Source of the DNA: Echinostoma caproni
Lineage: Eukaryota > Platyhelminthes > Trematoda > Plagiorchiida > Echinostomatidae
DNA length: 12,136 nucleotides
Assembly (NCBI GenBank): GCA_900618425.1
Contig: UZAN01055263.1
Span: 787-12,922, forward strand
Reading direction: 5' to 3'
Part shown: positions 1 to 9,351 of the stretch, in pieces
How the letters are laid out: each line of letters starts with the position of its first letter
Numbering within the stretch: position 1 is the stretch's first letter
Made by a program: the position numbers and the translations under genes
The notes under the pieces: model-generated
Told to the model about the DNA's origin: nothing
What the model saw: only the letters and a program-made list of their open reading frames with translations
The model's database searches: none

Positions 1-17
1 AACGAAAATGGTACAAT

Positions 18-465
18 TTACTCTTGCCACAATCGCGGTCGTATACTGGGAGTGCGCCGTTGTACCACTTCCTCTACTCCTTCCAACAGCATGCTATCCT
101 TATATCTATCGTAACGATACCCTTGACAGTCGAACTTCAACTATGTGTACTCGGTTATCTTCGCCAGCTGTAGTGTTCATAACTCCGTTCAACTATGAGT
201 TCTTCGGGACCTGGTGGTCGATGATCAGTACGAAGTCTCCATTCTGCAGACTACGTCTATTCGTCAACCATTTTTGACGCATCTGGAGGAGGTGAACGTA
301 TTCAGCAAACCAACAACGCCAGAAGGTATTAGCCGGTAAGATTCCCTGTCCCCAGTGTCTCGCGTACCAATTTCTACGGTCGACAGATGTATCAACCAAC
401 TTTAGATTTAGGTTTGGTAGTTGTATGTGGTTTGTTGTTAGCACCTCGATTATTTCGATACCATC
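18..465 (-). pseudogene. BEL/Pao C-terminal domain (DUF5641-like), end of polyprotein
   Basis: The minus strand gives EVLTTNHIQL, then ANTFWRCWFAEYVHLLQMRQ and KWLTNRRSLQNGDFVLIIDH. This closely follows the DUF5641 domain at the end of BEL/Pao polyproteins: 'LTPNHLLLL', then 'FW.RW..EYL..L..R.KW......L..GD.VL..D...PRG.W.LGRV'. A stop at 193-195 (TAG) sits exactly where the family has the Trp of 'W.LGRV'; beyond it LNGVMNTTAGEDNRVHIVEV continues the domain, and after another frame change LLEGVEEVV and RPRLWQE run to a stop at 18-20. That last stop is a plausible natural C-terminus. The domain accompanies the integrase in these elements; its biochemical role is not established. Confidence 0.82.
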
Positions 466-492
466 CCACACGTTTATTGTGGTAGTAGTCGC

Positions 493-789
493 ACCAACAT
501 CATGCCTTTTTAGGCGCTTACGTGGATCTAGATGTCCCTCGACTATCGCGTGCCTATCTGGCATCTCTTGCTGAGGCTTTCTTCGCAGTACTGGTATCAC
601 GTAACGCCGCCGGCCATGTTCCTTGGACGGATTGTGGGATCCAAGCCCTGCTTGTCTTCTCCCGAGATAACCGTTCGGATCATTGAGCCTTTACCAATAA
701 GTTCGGTGTCATCAATGGAGCTTTGATTTTTGATGTGATTAACTGAGGTGTTTGCACCTCTCTTGCCTCCATTGAGTCGAAAGTTTACA
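493..789 (-). pseudogene. BEL/Pao linker between protease and reverse transcriptase (degenerate)
   Basis: After a frame change near 785-800 the minus strand reads NGGKRGANTSVNHI, then TVISGEDKQGLD, and after a further frame change YVIPVLRRKPQQEMPDRHA and VEGHLDPRKRLKRHD. In intact BEL/Pao polyproteins this stretch corresponds to a 'S.ED..AL' helix, then 'GHY.V.LPW(R)...LP.NR', then a 'L..L..RL..D' helix just before the reverse transcriptase fingers. All three landmarks are present in order. The first 36 residues of the 193-600 frame belong here; that frame opens with GTG rather than ATG, so it is a stop-to-stop stretch within a decayed polyprotein, not a gene with its own start. Right after RLKRHDVG the expected reverse transcriptase does not follow. 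Confidence 0.68.
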
Positions 790-1017
790 CAACCAAATAC
801 CGTAACGGTGTGTGTACGGTTGCTTGGTCCCTCCCAGTCGTTGCTGAACGACCCGATGGGCTTTCGGGTAGTTCATGTCAATCTGAGGCGGGACTGACTT
901 GTGACCGACATTGTGAAGTTTCAGATCGGCTAGTTACCGCCACTGTTTCAGAGACGTCTCGGTAGGGACGCAGTGCGATGATACTGGATGATCCGAAATC
1001 ACATATTCACGTGATGA
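790..1017 (-). pseudogene. BEL/Pao protease region, C-terminal part (degenerate)
   Basis: Read on the minus strand, this piece starts with SSREYVISDHPVSSHC and PTETSLKQWR, passes a stop at 934-936, and continues with LADLKL, then KAHRVVQQRLGGTKQPYTHR and GIWLC. This matches the pattern of the retropepsin-associated region of BEL/Pao polyproteins, where a W-x-HL-x-DL-x-L segment is followed by a conserved block of the type 'VLDQRLGG..PYAV.T.LGWVL'. The catalytic Asp-Ser/Thr-Gly triplet, which should lie upstream (to the right of about 1020), was not found in any minus-strand frame, so the active site is lost or unrecognisable. The 934-1158 reading frame includes this piece plus about 47 unassigned residues at its front. 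Confidence 0.72.
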
Positions 1018-1158
1018 ATCAAAATCATAGAGCATTGGGGACGTGGTGTTTATTGCCTCCACTGCGTTTTGCAAAATCCCTTCTACGATGGCACTGTTGG
1101 CATCGGTCTGCCCAGTTGAATTGTCAGCCAGGTGCTGTCTTCGATCGGTCGATTTCAC

Positions 1159-1600
1159 CTCAGACGAGTTCTCTTCGTCTTTCCGCCGAGCACCTCCATT
1201 GGCGACTGTCGTCGAATTTGGAGTAGCTGGCGTCTAATGGCTAACTCTTTCAATTATAAATCGAAATCGTCATTCAAAAGTTCCCTCTGTATAACACGCC
1301 TGATTAAATACCCCTTTCTACGCACGACAAACTGAGAGGGCGATGAGGAATATGAAATTAGGGGTGGATGCACACCAAGGGGGGAAGTTCACCTGAGTCA
1401 TGGTGTTCAGTTATTCGTTACTGTTTAGATTCCTCGGATGAAAATTCCGGGTCACATGCATCTTCGAAGAATAGATCCAAAATATTGTAATACAAATTTA
1501 CAAGTTATCGGAAATCCCGTGGGCTCTGGTCCGATCGTAAATTCCAATTTGAAGTAGAATTTGAGTAATGCCTTCTTCAAGATGGAGTACTGGTCGAGTA
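1159..1600. other. No gene recognised; possible front part of the BEL/Pao remnant
   Basis: This stretch lies on the 5' side of the minus-strand BEL/Pao remnant, where gag or the 5' LTR and leader would be expected. No minus-strand frame shows a zinc knuckle, a protease triad or a clear gag motif. Several short plus-strand frames at 978-1335 overlap the antisense of the remnant and look like shadows. It may be decayed element sequence, but nothing proves it. Confidence 0.3.
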
Positions 1601-1608
1601 TAGGTTAA

Positions 1609-1660
1609 GTACTGCTTGCGTCAAGTTTGGGTACTGCTTCCGTCAAGTTTGAGCACTGTT
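1609..1660. repeat. 22-bp tandem repeat, about 2.4 units
   Basis: Two adjacent 22-bp units begin GTACTGCTTGCGTCAAG (1609-1630) and GTACTGCTTCCGTCAAG (1631-1652) and differ at two positions. A third unit starts at 1653 with GCACTGTTG and then diverges. A further GTACTGG occurs shortly upstream, near 1588. It is a short local duplication with no visible coding role. Confidence 0.85.
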
Positions 1661-2795
1661 GACTTCACAGGCTACAACGATCCACGACGAGTGACACGCA
1701 AAACACCCGGAAGACGGTGTCTTTCAACAAATAGGTTTCTTCTACAAAGGCGACACTGAAATGCAGTTTACAATAGTGACAAATATGCAGACCTCAAACT
1801 GAGGCAGCAGCCGGTTAACCAACACCGGAATCTGTGAAGCCAGTAATTCGACAAGCAAGAACTGCGAGCAAGCGGGTGCGCAGTGCGATGACAATAGATA
1901 GAATACACCAAACAATGTCGAACAGGATCACATGAATTCGTGCATTCATATATTCACAGCAATCGGCGAGTAGTGTACGTTTGCGGCAGCAGAAGCTATG
2001 TGGGTCACCATTCTCATTTGTGGCCCTTCAACGCTGTGATTAGTTCATTTGAAACAAAACTGAAACAAATGTATTGGTTTTAATCAGAAAACATCCGATG
2101 TAATTGCGGTACAACAGCCTACTCCTAGATTCCATACAATATGATAATCCCATTGCACACAACCGATCACCAACTCACATGGCTGCTGTCCGGGCACTGT
2201 ACGTCGATGTAATCATACGTTCTCGCTTGTCTAGATAAATTTGTCCACTGTATGCTTATCTGCCATGTTCAGCAGGGATGGCGCATTCTAGTAAGTAACA
2301 TTTTTGAGTAAAGAGCGCTGACAAAGCGCTTGATATGATGTTTGTGCTTTGCTTCAGGCAATCAGTGTAGCTCGATAAGATTCACGACAGAAATCGAGAA
2401 CTCAGAGAGAGCCATCAACATTCTGAACATCCACAATGTATAAAACGTTCGTCAACGGCAAACAGGTTTAAAAATCTGTGCACCGAGGAGACAACAGGAA
2501 TTACCTACTACCCCCTGGGCGACGGTAGTTGATACGGGCTTTTAAATATTGACATACCGAATCATTCAATCCAACTGCCCTCTCCTATGCCATGACAGCT
2601 TTGGATCTCCGGTTTATCACATTCTTCACAAACCAATATCCTTCATGCACCTAGTTCACTCTGAAATCTGCTACTCCGTTCAAGCGCCACTGTTAACAGA
2701 AGATTATTGTCAGGACAACGGGGATTCACCAACCGTCAATACATGTGGATTGAAGACTAATCAGTCAAAATGAAAATGGCCGACAAAAATAGAAA
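1661..2795. other. Non-coding stretch, nothing recognised
   Basis: All six frames are broken at short intervals. The longest open frame (2549-2773, plus, 74 codons) shows no recognisable motif, and such a length is expected by chance. No tRNA, rRNA, microsatellite or clear transposon end was seen. Confidence 0.4.
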
Positions 2796-2799
2796 TTAC

Positions 2800-3350
2800 T
2801 TTCGTATACTCTCATCGGTCGCTTACGTATAACATCCAACAGGATGGAAAAATGAAGCGAATTAAAACGTAGTCCCAAACAGCCAACGACTTACGTCAAA
2901 ATTACTAACCCGGTAACACTATCCCACCTGAACCAAGCTGCGTAAACCTCCACTGACGAACACTGCCAAAGGACGGCTATCGTCTACCTGTAAATTCAAA
3001 TCTTAACAACCGTAAATCGGACTTGATCGTACAGCGGCGGAGTACACGCGACTTATCAACTTCAGTGACGCTTAACTTCGTCGCAACAGATGTTTGAGTC
3101 CTGTGTACGTTGCCCGATCCTTGGAAATGCGGGTGATGATCTCATCTGATGCGCTACCGTTGTCAGTCAGGTAGCTACCTAAGTACGAAAAGCACTCAAC
3201 TCCAGCCCCTTCCTGACCTTTCAGTTCTAAAACGGAACAATCTTCCAGTAATGTTAGGCAGGAAACCGATTTATCTTCATGAGGGAGAAAGTGTTAGTAA
3301 TGGGATCAAAACTGCAACTGAATTAGACGAACTGCACAAATACGCTGGGG
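2800..3350 (-). pseudogene. RTE-like LINE fragment, post-RT and connection region (truncated)
   Basis: The minus strand encodes the segment that follows the catalytic core of an RTE-like endonuclease/reverse transcriptase. In order: a faint remnant around the YADD box (about 3300-3350), LLEDCSVLELKGQ, VECFSYLGSYLTDNGSASDE, IITRISKDRATYTGLKHLLR, SLKLISRVYSAAVRSSPIYG, and GGLRSLVQVG followed by CYRVSNFDVSRWLFG. The main frame is open for about 60 codons from 3257 down to a stop at 3072-3074, and continues in the same frame through stops at 3003-3005 and 2919-2921. The last is TAG where the family has Trp. Past about 2850 the match fades (ILLDVIRKRP may be a decayed 'LRWLGHVLRMP'). Nothing of the reverse transcriptase palm lies on the 5' side beyond 3360, so the copy is 5'-truncated, as is common for LINEs. 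Confidence 0.83.
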
Positions 3351-3360
3351 AATTGTGTTA

Positions 3361-5059
3361 GGAAGCTTATTGCACGTTTAGTATCAGACGTAAAGAAGCA
3401 ATAGTCAATGAGGCTTTTCCATATCACGGTAGTTGTGATGCCAAGATCGAGACCATTCGATTGAAGGTGTGCAACATAACATCACCCAAGTTTTATAAAT
3501 CATATGGTTATGAATCTTCAACGATGATTTAAGTTGTAACTAGCGCGAATTTCGACGAAGTGTGGATCTGTAACGAGCTCACCTCAGGATTTTTCGAACC
3601 CGCAGATGCAGTTGGAGCTTGGAGTGCTGTTGTGCAAGCAAAATGTTCCGGATGTTTGCATGAAGAATGTGCTCACATTTTACAGACCAACAAACGTGGT
3701 ACCGTCTCAGGTGAGCACAAAAAAGCGATAGGCTTTTGATGGTACATATAATTGAGTCAAGGCAAGTTAACTAAACCAAGCGATGCTGTTCCAGGTTGGA
3801 ATCATCGAATTTCGAATAGAAAAAGGCAAATCGAGTGTGGGCAATTATTTAGCACTTGTGACTTGGTTGGACATTCAGTACTGAGATATGCAAGTCGCAG
3901 TGACCGAAACGTCCGTGAATACTTACATCACTGCGGTTCTGACATTATTGGCATTCGCAATTTCACTGCCACCATTGAGCAAGTGTCATATTCGATCTTC
4001 TCGTAAAATGTTTGTCTATTGTTCTATGCGATCATATCTCAATCGCGAAAAGACGGTTGTCATTGCAGTTAGAAACAGGAAAAAATCGCAGATTGATGAG
4101 TCATTGATTTCTGGTCGGTAATAAAATGGCTGTCTTGAATGGCGGATAGGTAACTTTGTGTAGCTTTCAACGTTTCATTTCTAGGGTCTATCGGTAATAC
4201 TGGTGAAATGAAACGAAGAAAATATTGGTAAGCAGTACTGCCTGCAAAATGAAAGGTGTTCCGATATAGAAATCGTTTTCACAGGGTGTCATCTAGTTGA
4301 CTAATTTTGTTCTACTTTACAATACACATTCGATAAACACTACTCAAACTCAAGATCGAATATCAACAAGAATAGATGTGGGTATGCGAGTTTTTCCAAA
4401 ATCGCGGAATAACCTACAATCTCAGATACGGTGCGATATGAAACATTTTATATCTCGGTGCAGAAGGTGGCGGTTCATTAGGAAGACCTATACGCGTAGC
4501 GATTGCGTTTGAGAGCACAGATCCAAACGTCCAATCTGGAACAGATCAGTCATAAATTGTATTATATTGTGATAACTTATGCAAGCATGAAGCTTATATT
4601 TCAGTTACAGATATACAGTTTGTAGCAAGGGAATGAATACAAATAAAAAATGAAATGCGATAATTTTATCGCAAATCTGTTAACAAGGTCTGTGAAAACC
4701 GTGGTAATGAGGGTACTGTAGACTACTGATATCTATTTTTAGTCGGGAGGGAATACAACAATATTGTGTTATCCTGTTGAAGGATCGGAATAACGGAAAG
4801 TCACATCAGGGTGTAGTGGATGCGCAGTGTTGACGATAGAGTCTTGTGAGCATTTGTTGCACCTGCATACAAATGACGTCCGCATAGGTTACTTAACAGC
4901 TCTTTCCGTGGGGTTGAAGAGACACGGCTAATGATGGTCAGTCCCCACCGACGCAAATTAAAATCTTCTTTTAGGAGCGTGGCTAGGGTCACCGGTGAAC
5001 AATGTAGTAAAACGAGGAAAGCACACTGTTACACAGAATTGAAAATAATCGGATATTAA
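3361..5059. other. Non-coding stretch, no recognised gene
   Basis: No retroelement motif, RNA gene or repeat was recognised on either strand. Open frames at 3752-4006, 3888-4121 and 4297-4512 (plus) and 4801-4992 (minus) are 63-84 codons, carry no family motif and are within chance expectation. One unidentified stretch at 3533-3739 is listed separately. The base 4560-4740 area is AT-rich without a clear motif. Confidence 0.4.
3533..3739 (+). other. Unidentified open stretch with Cys/His cluster and a donor-like site
   Basis: A stop-to-stop frame of 68 codons without an ATG near its start. It includes FDEVWICNELTSGF and AKCSGCLHEECAHILQ, whose Cys-x2-Cys-x4-Cys-x-His spacing is reminiscent of a metal-binding loop. 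The frame runs across CTCAG|GTGAGC at 3706-3716, a strong consensus 5' splice site with the intron start at 3711. There is no convincing polypyrimidine acceptor just upstream. It may be a decayed exon or pure chance; I do not recognise the sequence, and a frame of this length is expected several times in a window this size. Confidence 0.15.
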
Positions 5060-5266
5060 ACACGAACTGATGAATTCTATGGAGGAGTGGATGGTTTTAA
5101 AACAACAGATTATCCCAGCTTCAATCTAACAAAGATTAAGGCAATACGACGCAACCGTTTGGTTACAACGTTTGAAGTAGAGTATTTGGGAATGGGAACA
5201 ACCGTTACTGGTTTCCAACAGTCTGGTACGGAGCCGATTTTTAAGGAATTGTTGAGAAGTATGTGA
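5060..5266 (+). other. Unidentified open stretch, 68 codons
   Basis: A stop-to-stop plus-strand frame between TAA at 5057-5059 and TGA at 5264-5266, with DEFYGGVDGFKTTDYPSFNL near the front and VTTFEVEYLGMGTTVTGFQQ in the middle. The composition is protein-like (charged, hydrophobic and Gly residues well mixed), but there is no ATG near its start, no family motif, no neighbour that suggests a role and no continuation in other frames. Chance is a good explanation. Confidence 0.12.
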
Positions 5267-6600
5267 ACATTTCACTGAGAGATTAGGAAAATATCTCAGA
5301 GGAAAAGTGAAAGATCATCGAGGCCCACGCTGGAGATGCTACTCTGGCGTTAGAAACAAATTTAGTTTCAAAAGGGCAGCATAGGTTAAACGTTTGATGC
5401 AGTGCTTTAGTAAACACGTTGATTGCATTCCGTCAAGAGGGATACGAATGAAACCTGGAATAAACGACAGCAACGGAACGCTGAAGAAGATTATTTTTTC
5501 GGGGGAGATGGCGAAGGTGACTGGTGATTTGGTTGGCTCCCGGTGAGCGTATTGTGAATGGGACGGAAGTACCCCGTGGATCTTGCGGGAAACATGGCGT
5601 GATCACTGGTGGACATAGGTGCTGTGAGTTTTAGGACAAATGTTCTGGGCGATTAGTAATTACCTTGGCTAAAACCTCTTGTGAGGTATGAGCAAATATT
5701 GGTGTTGTCCAATATTGGTTAATCCAAACAGGTTATGAAATAGGTGTTTGCATAGACACACTTACCAAAAATGATATGGCGATTTTCGTGTAAGAGGGAA
5801 ACGAAAGACGGAATAAATGCATCAACGAAAGATGAAATATGAGATTAGGCACAAAGAGGGCTGTAAATAAATAGTTCATAAGCTTTTTTCTATATCGAGA
5901 AAGTCTAAGGAAATACTTTTTGCACCTGAGCGTTTAGGATCAGTTGTTGGCTCAGCGTGTCGTTTACCGTTTTGTGAAACCGCCAATCGCTTCCGTTAGC
6001 ACACTCACACACTACTCACAAAAATGAATAAGACATAACAACACTGCTTCTTCTCGGGGGAAACTGAACTCCTCACGCATGAAGCAGTGACACCTCTCTT
6101 TAGAAAATTTAGTCGAATCTCTTTTCCTTTGAAAATGGTTTTNTAATATTTATGGTGCCATCTATCAAGTTTCAATTGATGTCCACAAGCGTATAAATGG
6201 TTATCTCCCGAAATCTGTCCACGAGATGCATATTTTCCGTAATGTACGGGAACATCATTATATGCGGAATACTTTTCTGGAGTTTCGTTGGCTAGTCCCG
6301 CTTCAGAATAATGCTTGTACGTTGCTTCTGTCGTTTTGATGATTGCAGGTCGTTTCCGTTTGGTTTGGGATCTCAACTTGCTGAAATCGTTCCGTGTAAT
6401 TTATTTTTGAGAACAGTTTTTTTTGTCTGTTGTATGCTGAATAGGGCAACTTGGATATACTCCTATTCGCCACCTCTCTTGTTTGGGCTACCTTCTCTTC
6501 TCGGCTTTAGATTTCTTGAGTAGTCCATGGTTTCCTCGAGCACGTCACCTGGGTCTTTCAATCACTTGAAATGCTTCTCCATAAACAGGATTACTACAAG
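5267..6600. other. Non-coding stretch, no recognised gene
   Basis: Frames on both strands are short. The area 5270-5840 is purine-rich on the plus strand. There is one N at 6143. A single longer open frame on the minus strand (6005-6400) is listed separately. The left end of the RTE-like copy could lie within 6500-6610, but no family motif is readable before about 6610. Confidence 0.4.
6005..6400 (-). other. Unidentified minus-strand open stretch, about 131 codons
   Basis: A stop-to-stop frame with no ATG at all in the front half; the only start-like codon near its front is TTG (6374-6376). It includes TTEATYKHYSEAGLANETPE, KYASRGQISGDNHLYACGHQ and KLDRWHHKY, and ends at a stop at 6005-6007. 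One codon contains the N at 6143. No family motif, signal peptide or membrane segment is visible, apart from a hydrophobic patch at the very end. By a rough estimate at this base composition, a frame of this length is about as likely as not to occur once in 12 kb by chance. It could be an internal exon of a host gene, but no splice sites support that. Confidence 0.15.
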
Positions 6601-6609
6601 CGCTTATAT

Positions 6610-8035
6610 AAATACATTCATGAACTTCCTATCAATAGTTATCACTTCGATCTCCGCAGGAGACGCAGCATGCCTGGATTCAATCGCTCCCATTGACCTA
6701 AAGATGAAGGCAGTAAACTAGAATGGTCTACCAGTATCCTGCTGCACAACATTCACACGGAACAGCACATGCCTTCGTCTTTCGGCGAATCACTGATCGT
6801 TCTCATTTTCAAGAAAAGGCCTCGCAACGGTTGGGAAAACCCCCACGGGATACGTTTGATCCCGATCAGCAACAAAGTGCTTGCCTCGGTCATACTCGGA
6901 CATCTGACCTCTTTTATGGAAACCAAAATCGTTGAATCGCAAGCCAGATTCTAGCATAACTGTGGATGTATTGATAAAACATTTACGTCTCCTCCAGACC
7001 TTGACTTGAGTCACCAATGATGGATTATTTCGGTTAATAACTCATGGGATACCATTATTTTTGCTATAAATAAACACGGTGTACCTGGAATCCTTTCGGA
7101 TACAACGAGATATGTTCGAAGTTCAAAACGGATGCCCGTTATGAAAAGAACTACACAGATGCCGCACAAACTTGAGAAACTTAAACAGATATTACTGGAT
7201 GGAGGCATTCGTGCAATCGAGTTTGGGCAAAAAAAGGTGAATGCTGAAACGTTTTGCTCTCACCTAAAGGGCACGTGGACATGGCCAGTTGATCGAATAG
7301 TGAATGGCCAGCTCAAGTTTATTTCTACCTGAACAACTACTGTTGCATACGCTCCTGCGGTTTGCGAGCGCACGTTCTGTCATCATGCGCATCGATAATT
7401 TGCTCGTTCGTTATAGATTGATATCTATCCAAATCAAACAGCCCACGCGTATATCCATTCCAGTATTGCCGGCCGACATGGGCATGATTCTAATTGGCTG
7501 TTATTTATCTAGCTGTCTTGCTTAGCATACGCGTGACACGGTTGACTGTGAATCAGTCATAATAAATCGAATCTACCCTGCGTACCGTTGGTCTACTTTG
7601 CTAGCGGGCTACGGGTCCGAGACTACAACTGTGTGAAACCCAAACGTAACAATCACAAGTTGATCAAGCTGTCCTATGCGCGACATTTGATGAACTTTCG
7701 GCTTCTGTACAGGGTTGCATGGATAACAAGACAACTCAGGTTTTGTAACAGTTATTCTCCTGTTAGCTTTACAATGTGGAACGAAACCAAAATTGAACTG
7801 GAGGTCTTATCTTTTGGAGCCTCTTGTCGCCTCTCTTCAGTGAGGCAAACAATCATGCGATAAATCATTTAGGTAAAACCTAGGTTGAACAACTATTTCC
7901 ATTTCTATCACATCAGGATATCTGAATATAATTCCAAGGTGTCTCGCTCTAATTCCAAGCCATCGCAGTGAGCTCGTCGGCGATGATACGTTCACGTTGT
8001 CTAGAAAACTGGCTGAGATGCGTGGAGCACTACCA
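6610..8035 (+). pseudogene. RTE-like LINE copy, old and heavily decayed
   Basis: Family landmarks appear in order, at spacings close to those of the better copy at 9805-11606. SAGDAACLDSIAPIDLK (6656-6706) is the 'GKAAGPD.I..ELLK' block of the fingers. SILLHNIHTEQHMPSSFGES and LIVLIFKKRPR (6733-6816) are followed by HGIRLIPISNKVLASVIL (6844-6897), the 'RGISL.P...KV..' motif. CGCIDKTFTS (6964 onward) is the 'GCIDQIFTLRQ' motif. NNSWDTIIFAINKHGVPG (7036-7089) corresponds to motif A and the segment after it, with Asn where the family has Asp. Further on the match is faint: LRFASARSVIM (7355-7387) resembles 'MRFAPSKCKVL', and NFRLLYRVAWITRQLRF (from 7693) and WNETKIELEV (from 7777) resemble the connection region. 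Stops include 6718-6720, 6952-6954 and 7018-7020. The first third is secure; the part after 7110 is tentative. Confidence 0.7.
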
Positions 8036-8039
8036 TTAA

Positions 8040-8555
8040 GCATATAATTCCTAATCCCCTGTCGATTGTGAGAAGTACTTCATTCACACAACCCACTTCC
8101 CATGACCTATCTTGGTTGTGTTAACTTGGCTGGTGAGCGTACGCCTTCAAAATGCGTTATCGATTCCACCTACCAAAAAGTCATATCGGTCCATGCTCCC
8201 AAAGGATCATGATATCCGCCGGATTATCGCGAATCACTGGCTAATAGAGGCCGGATCGCCTTTGCAGGCCATATAGCAACATTACATCTCTCAAGCCCCA
8301 GTGATTCCGTTCGACTAAGCCGAAAATTTTCACGTTGCAAAACTCTCAAAGAACAATTTGCATTTGGCCTCTCAACCGCACACCCTTATCGAAAATGTCC
8401 GTCCCATCACTACTGAGCACGCGCACACGTGTTCTGTTCTCCGTTCTCGGATTCATTCAAGATTCTTGGTTGAACTCGCATGCTGTTGACACTTTGGTGC
8501 CCTTTGAGGTTTATAAGCTTTAACGGTATTACAGAGTATTCTACGGTAGAAACGG
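8040..8555. other. Non-coding stretch, nothing recognised
   Basis: This follows the old LINE copy. A 3' UTR or tail like that of the copy at 9805-11799 is not visible: there is no GAT tail and no matching hairpin. The open frame 8335-8523 (62 codons) has no motif. GRIAFAGHIATL, read near 8250, weakly resembles the 'LRWLGHV' motif of the LINE C-terminus but lies about 200 bases too far downstream. Confidence 0.35.
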
Positions 8556-8558
8556 GCG

Positions 8559-8584
8559 ATATATATATATATATATATATATAT
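8559..8584. repeat. (AT)13 microsatellite
   Basis: An uninterrupted run of thirteen AT dinucleotides from 8559 to 8584. It is a simple sequence repeat, likely polymorphic in length. Confidence 0.97.
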
Positions 8585-8589
8585 CAACG

Positions 8590-9345
8590 CTTTGTGCATT
8601 AGCAAGTCGAAGGCTATTTACTCATACTTAAACAAAGGTGTTGATCGTTCATCTCCTCAGTATCACCGTGTAACATGTTTTCTTAATCTGGATTGTACGA
8701 ATATATGTCGGCTTCTTTTTGGGCGACGATTCACCTCACTCATTCGATTTTACTTGTCTCAAACGATATATTACCAAAGAATTCATCACCAGAATGATCT
8801 ACATATGTAATCTAGTCTGAATCAGAAACAGTGCTTTAGTTACATGAAACCATAATAATAAAATTGCTGTAGATCATGACGGACCCGGGTGATCAGTGCA
8901 CCACACCCCCGCATTTCCGGAAATCGTTCATAGCAAATCGTTCGTAGCATCTCGTTGGATTATTCCACTTCAACTTCACCTCGCATTCTCTCTGGCACTG
9001 AGCACAAAGCCACTTGACGGACCATCTTCGAAGTTTTCTTCAACGAGTTCCGTTTTATATAAAAAGCAACTTATCGACTCTCTTTGACCTGATTTGTGTC
9101 ACTGCTTGTGTATAACCTGAATAGTGTTGTGTGTGAATTTAACCTTGCCTCAATCCGGCCTCTCAACGCTTATACCCGACCGAGTTACGCATTCATCCGA
9201 TCGAATATAATGACGTTTTTGAAAGAATTATACCACACCACCCTGTGTTATTTTCCCTTCATCTACAATCTCTCGTTTCAACAAGTGATCATCGTCTATG
9301 TTTGCTAAAATCTAAGATATATTCTCTATCTGCTTTTATTTCAGT
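8590..9345. other. Non-coding stretch; TATA-like and acceptor-like motifs only
   Basis: No gene is recognised. A TATATAAAAA motif at 9056-9065 resembles a TATA box. A pyrimidine-rich run ending TTTTATTTCAG at 9343 resembles a 3' splice site, just left of the dispersed repeat. Neither is backed by a coding exon or an LTR boundary, so both are noted only. The open frames here (8592-8810, 8896-9087, 9096-9308) show no motif. Confidence 0.3.
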
Positions 9346-9351
9346 GTGGCG

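Larger units (their letters stand above)
18..1158 (-). mobile_element. BEL/Pao LTR retrotransposon remnant, internally deleted
   Basis: The minus strand carries, in the correct order, three pieces of a BEL/Pao polyprotein: the second half of the protease region (about 790-1017), the linker leading into the reverse transcriptase (about 493-789) and the C-terminal domain after the integrase (about 18-465). In an intact element roughly two kilobases of reverse transcriptase, RNase H and integrase would lie between the second and third pieces; here they are adjacent. The frame is broken by stops and at least three frame changes, so it cannot make a working polyprotein. No gag zinc knuckle and no LTR could be identified; a downstream LTR would lie left of base 1, outside the window. 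The family assignment rests on recognised motifs in all three pieces and is fairly sure; the exact right end is not. Confidence 0.8.

Noticed and set aside
3149..3361. 70-codon plus-strand open frame.
   Set aside because: It is the antisense shadow of the minus-strand LINE fragment, whose protein matches the RTE family.
4801..4992. 63-codon minus-strand open frame with an ATG start.
   Set aside because: No recognisable motif, no supporting neighbour, and its length is expected by chance.
5695..5716. Perfect 8-base inverted repeat AATATTGG / CCAATATT with a six-base loop.
   Set aside because: It is AT-rich, short, and has no gene or element beside it; stems of this size arise by chance in 12 kb.
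7515..7580. tRNA-like anticodon arm: GTTGA-CTGTGAA-TCAGT at 7541-7557 looks like a His (GTG) anticodon loop.
   Set aside because: The stem needs two wobble pairs, no T arm stem forms around ATCGAAT, and the bases at the expected acceptor positions do not pair. It is chance similarity.
9056..9065. TATA-like box TATATAAAAA as a possible LTR or gene promoter.
   Set aside because: No LTR boundaries, no downstream coding exon and no second LTR copy; AT-rich matches of this kind are common.
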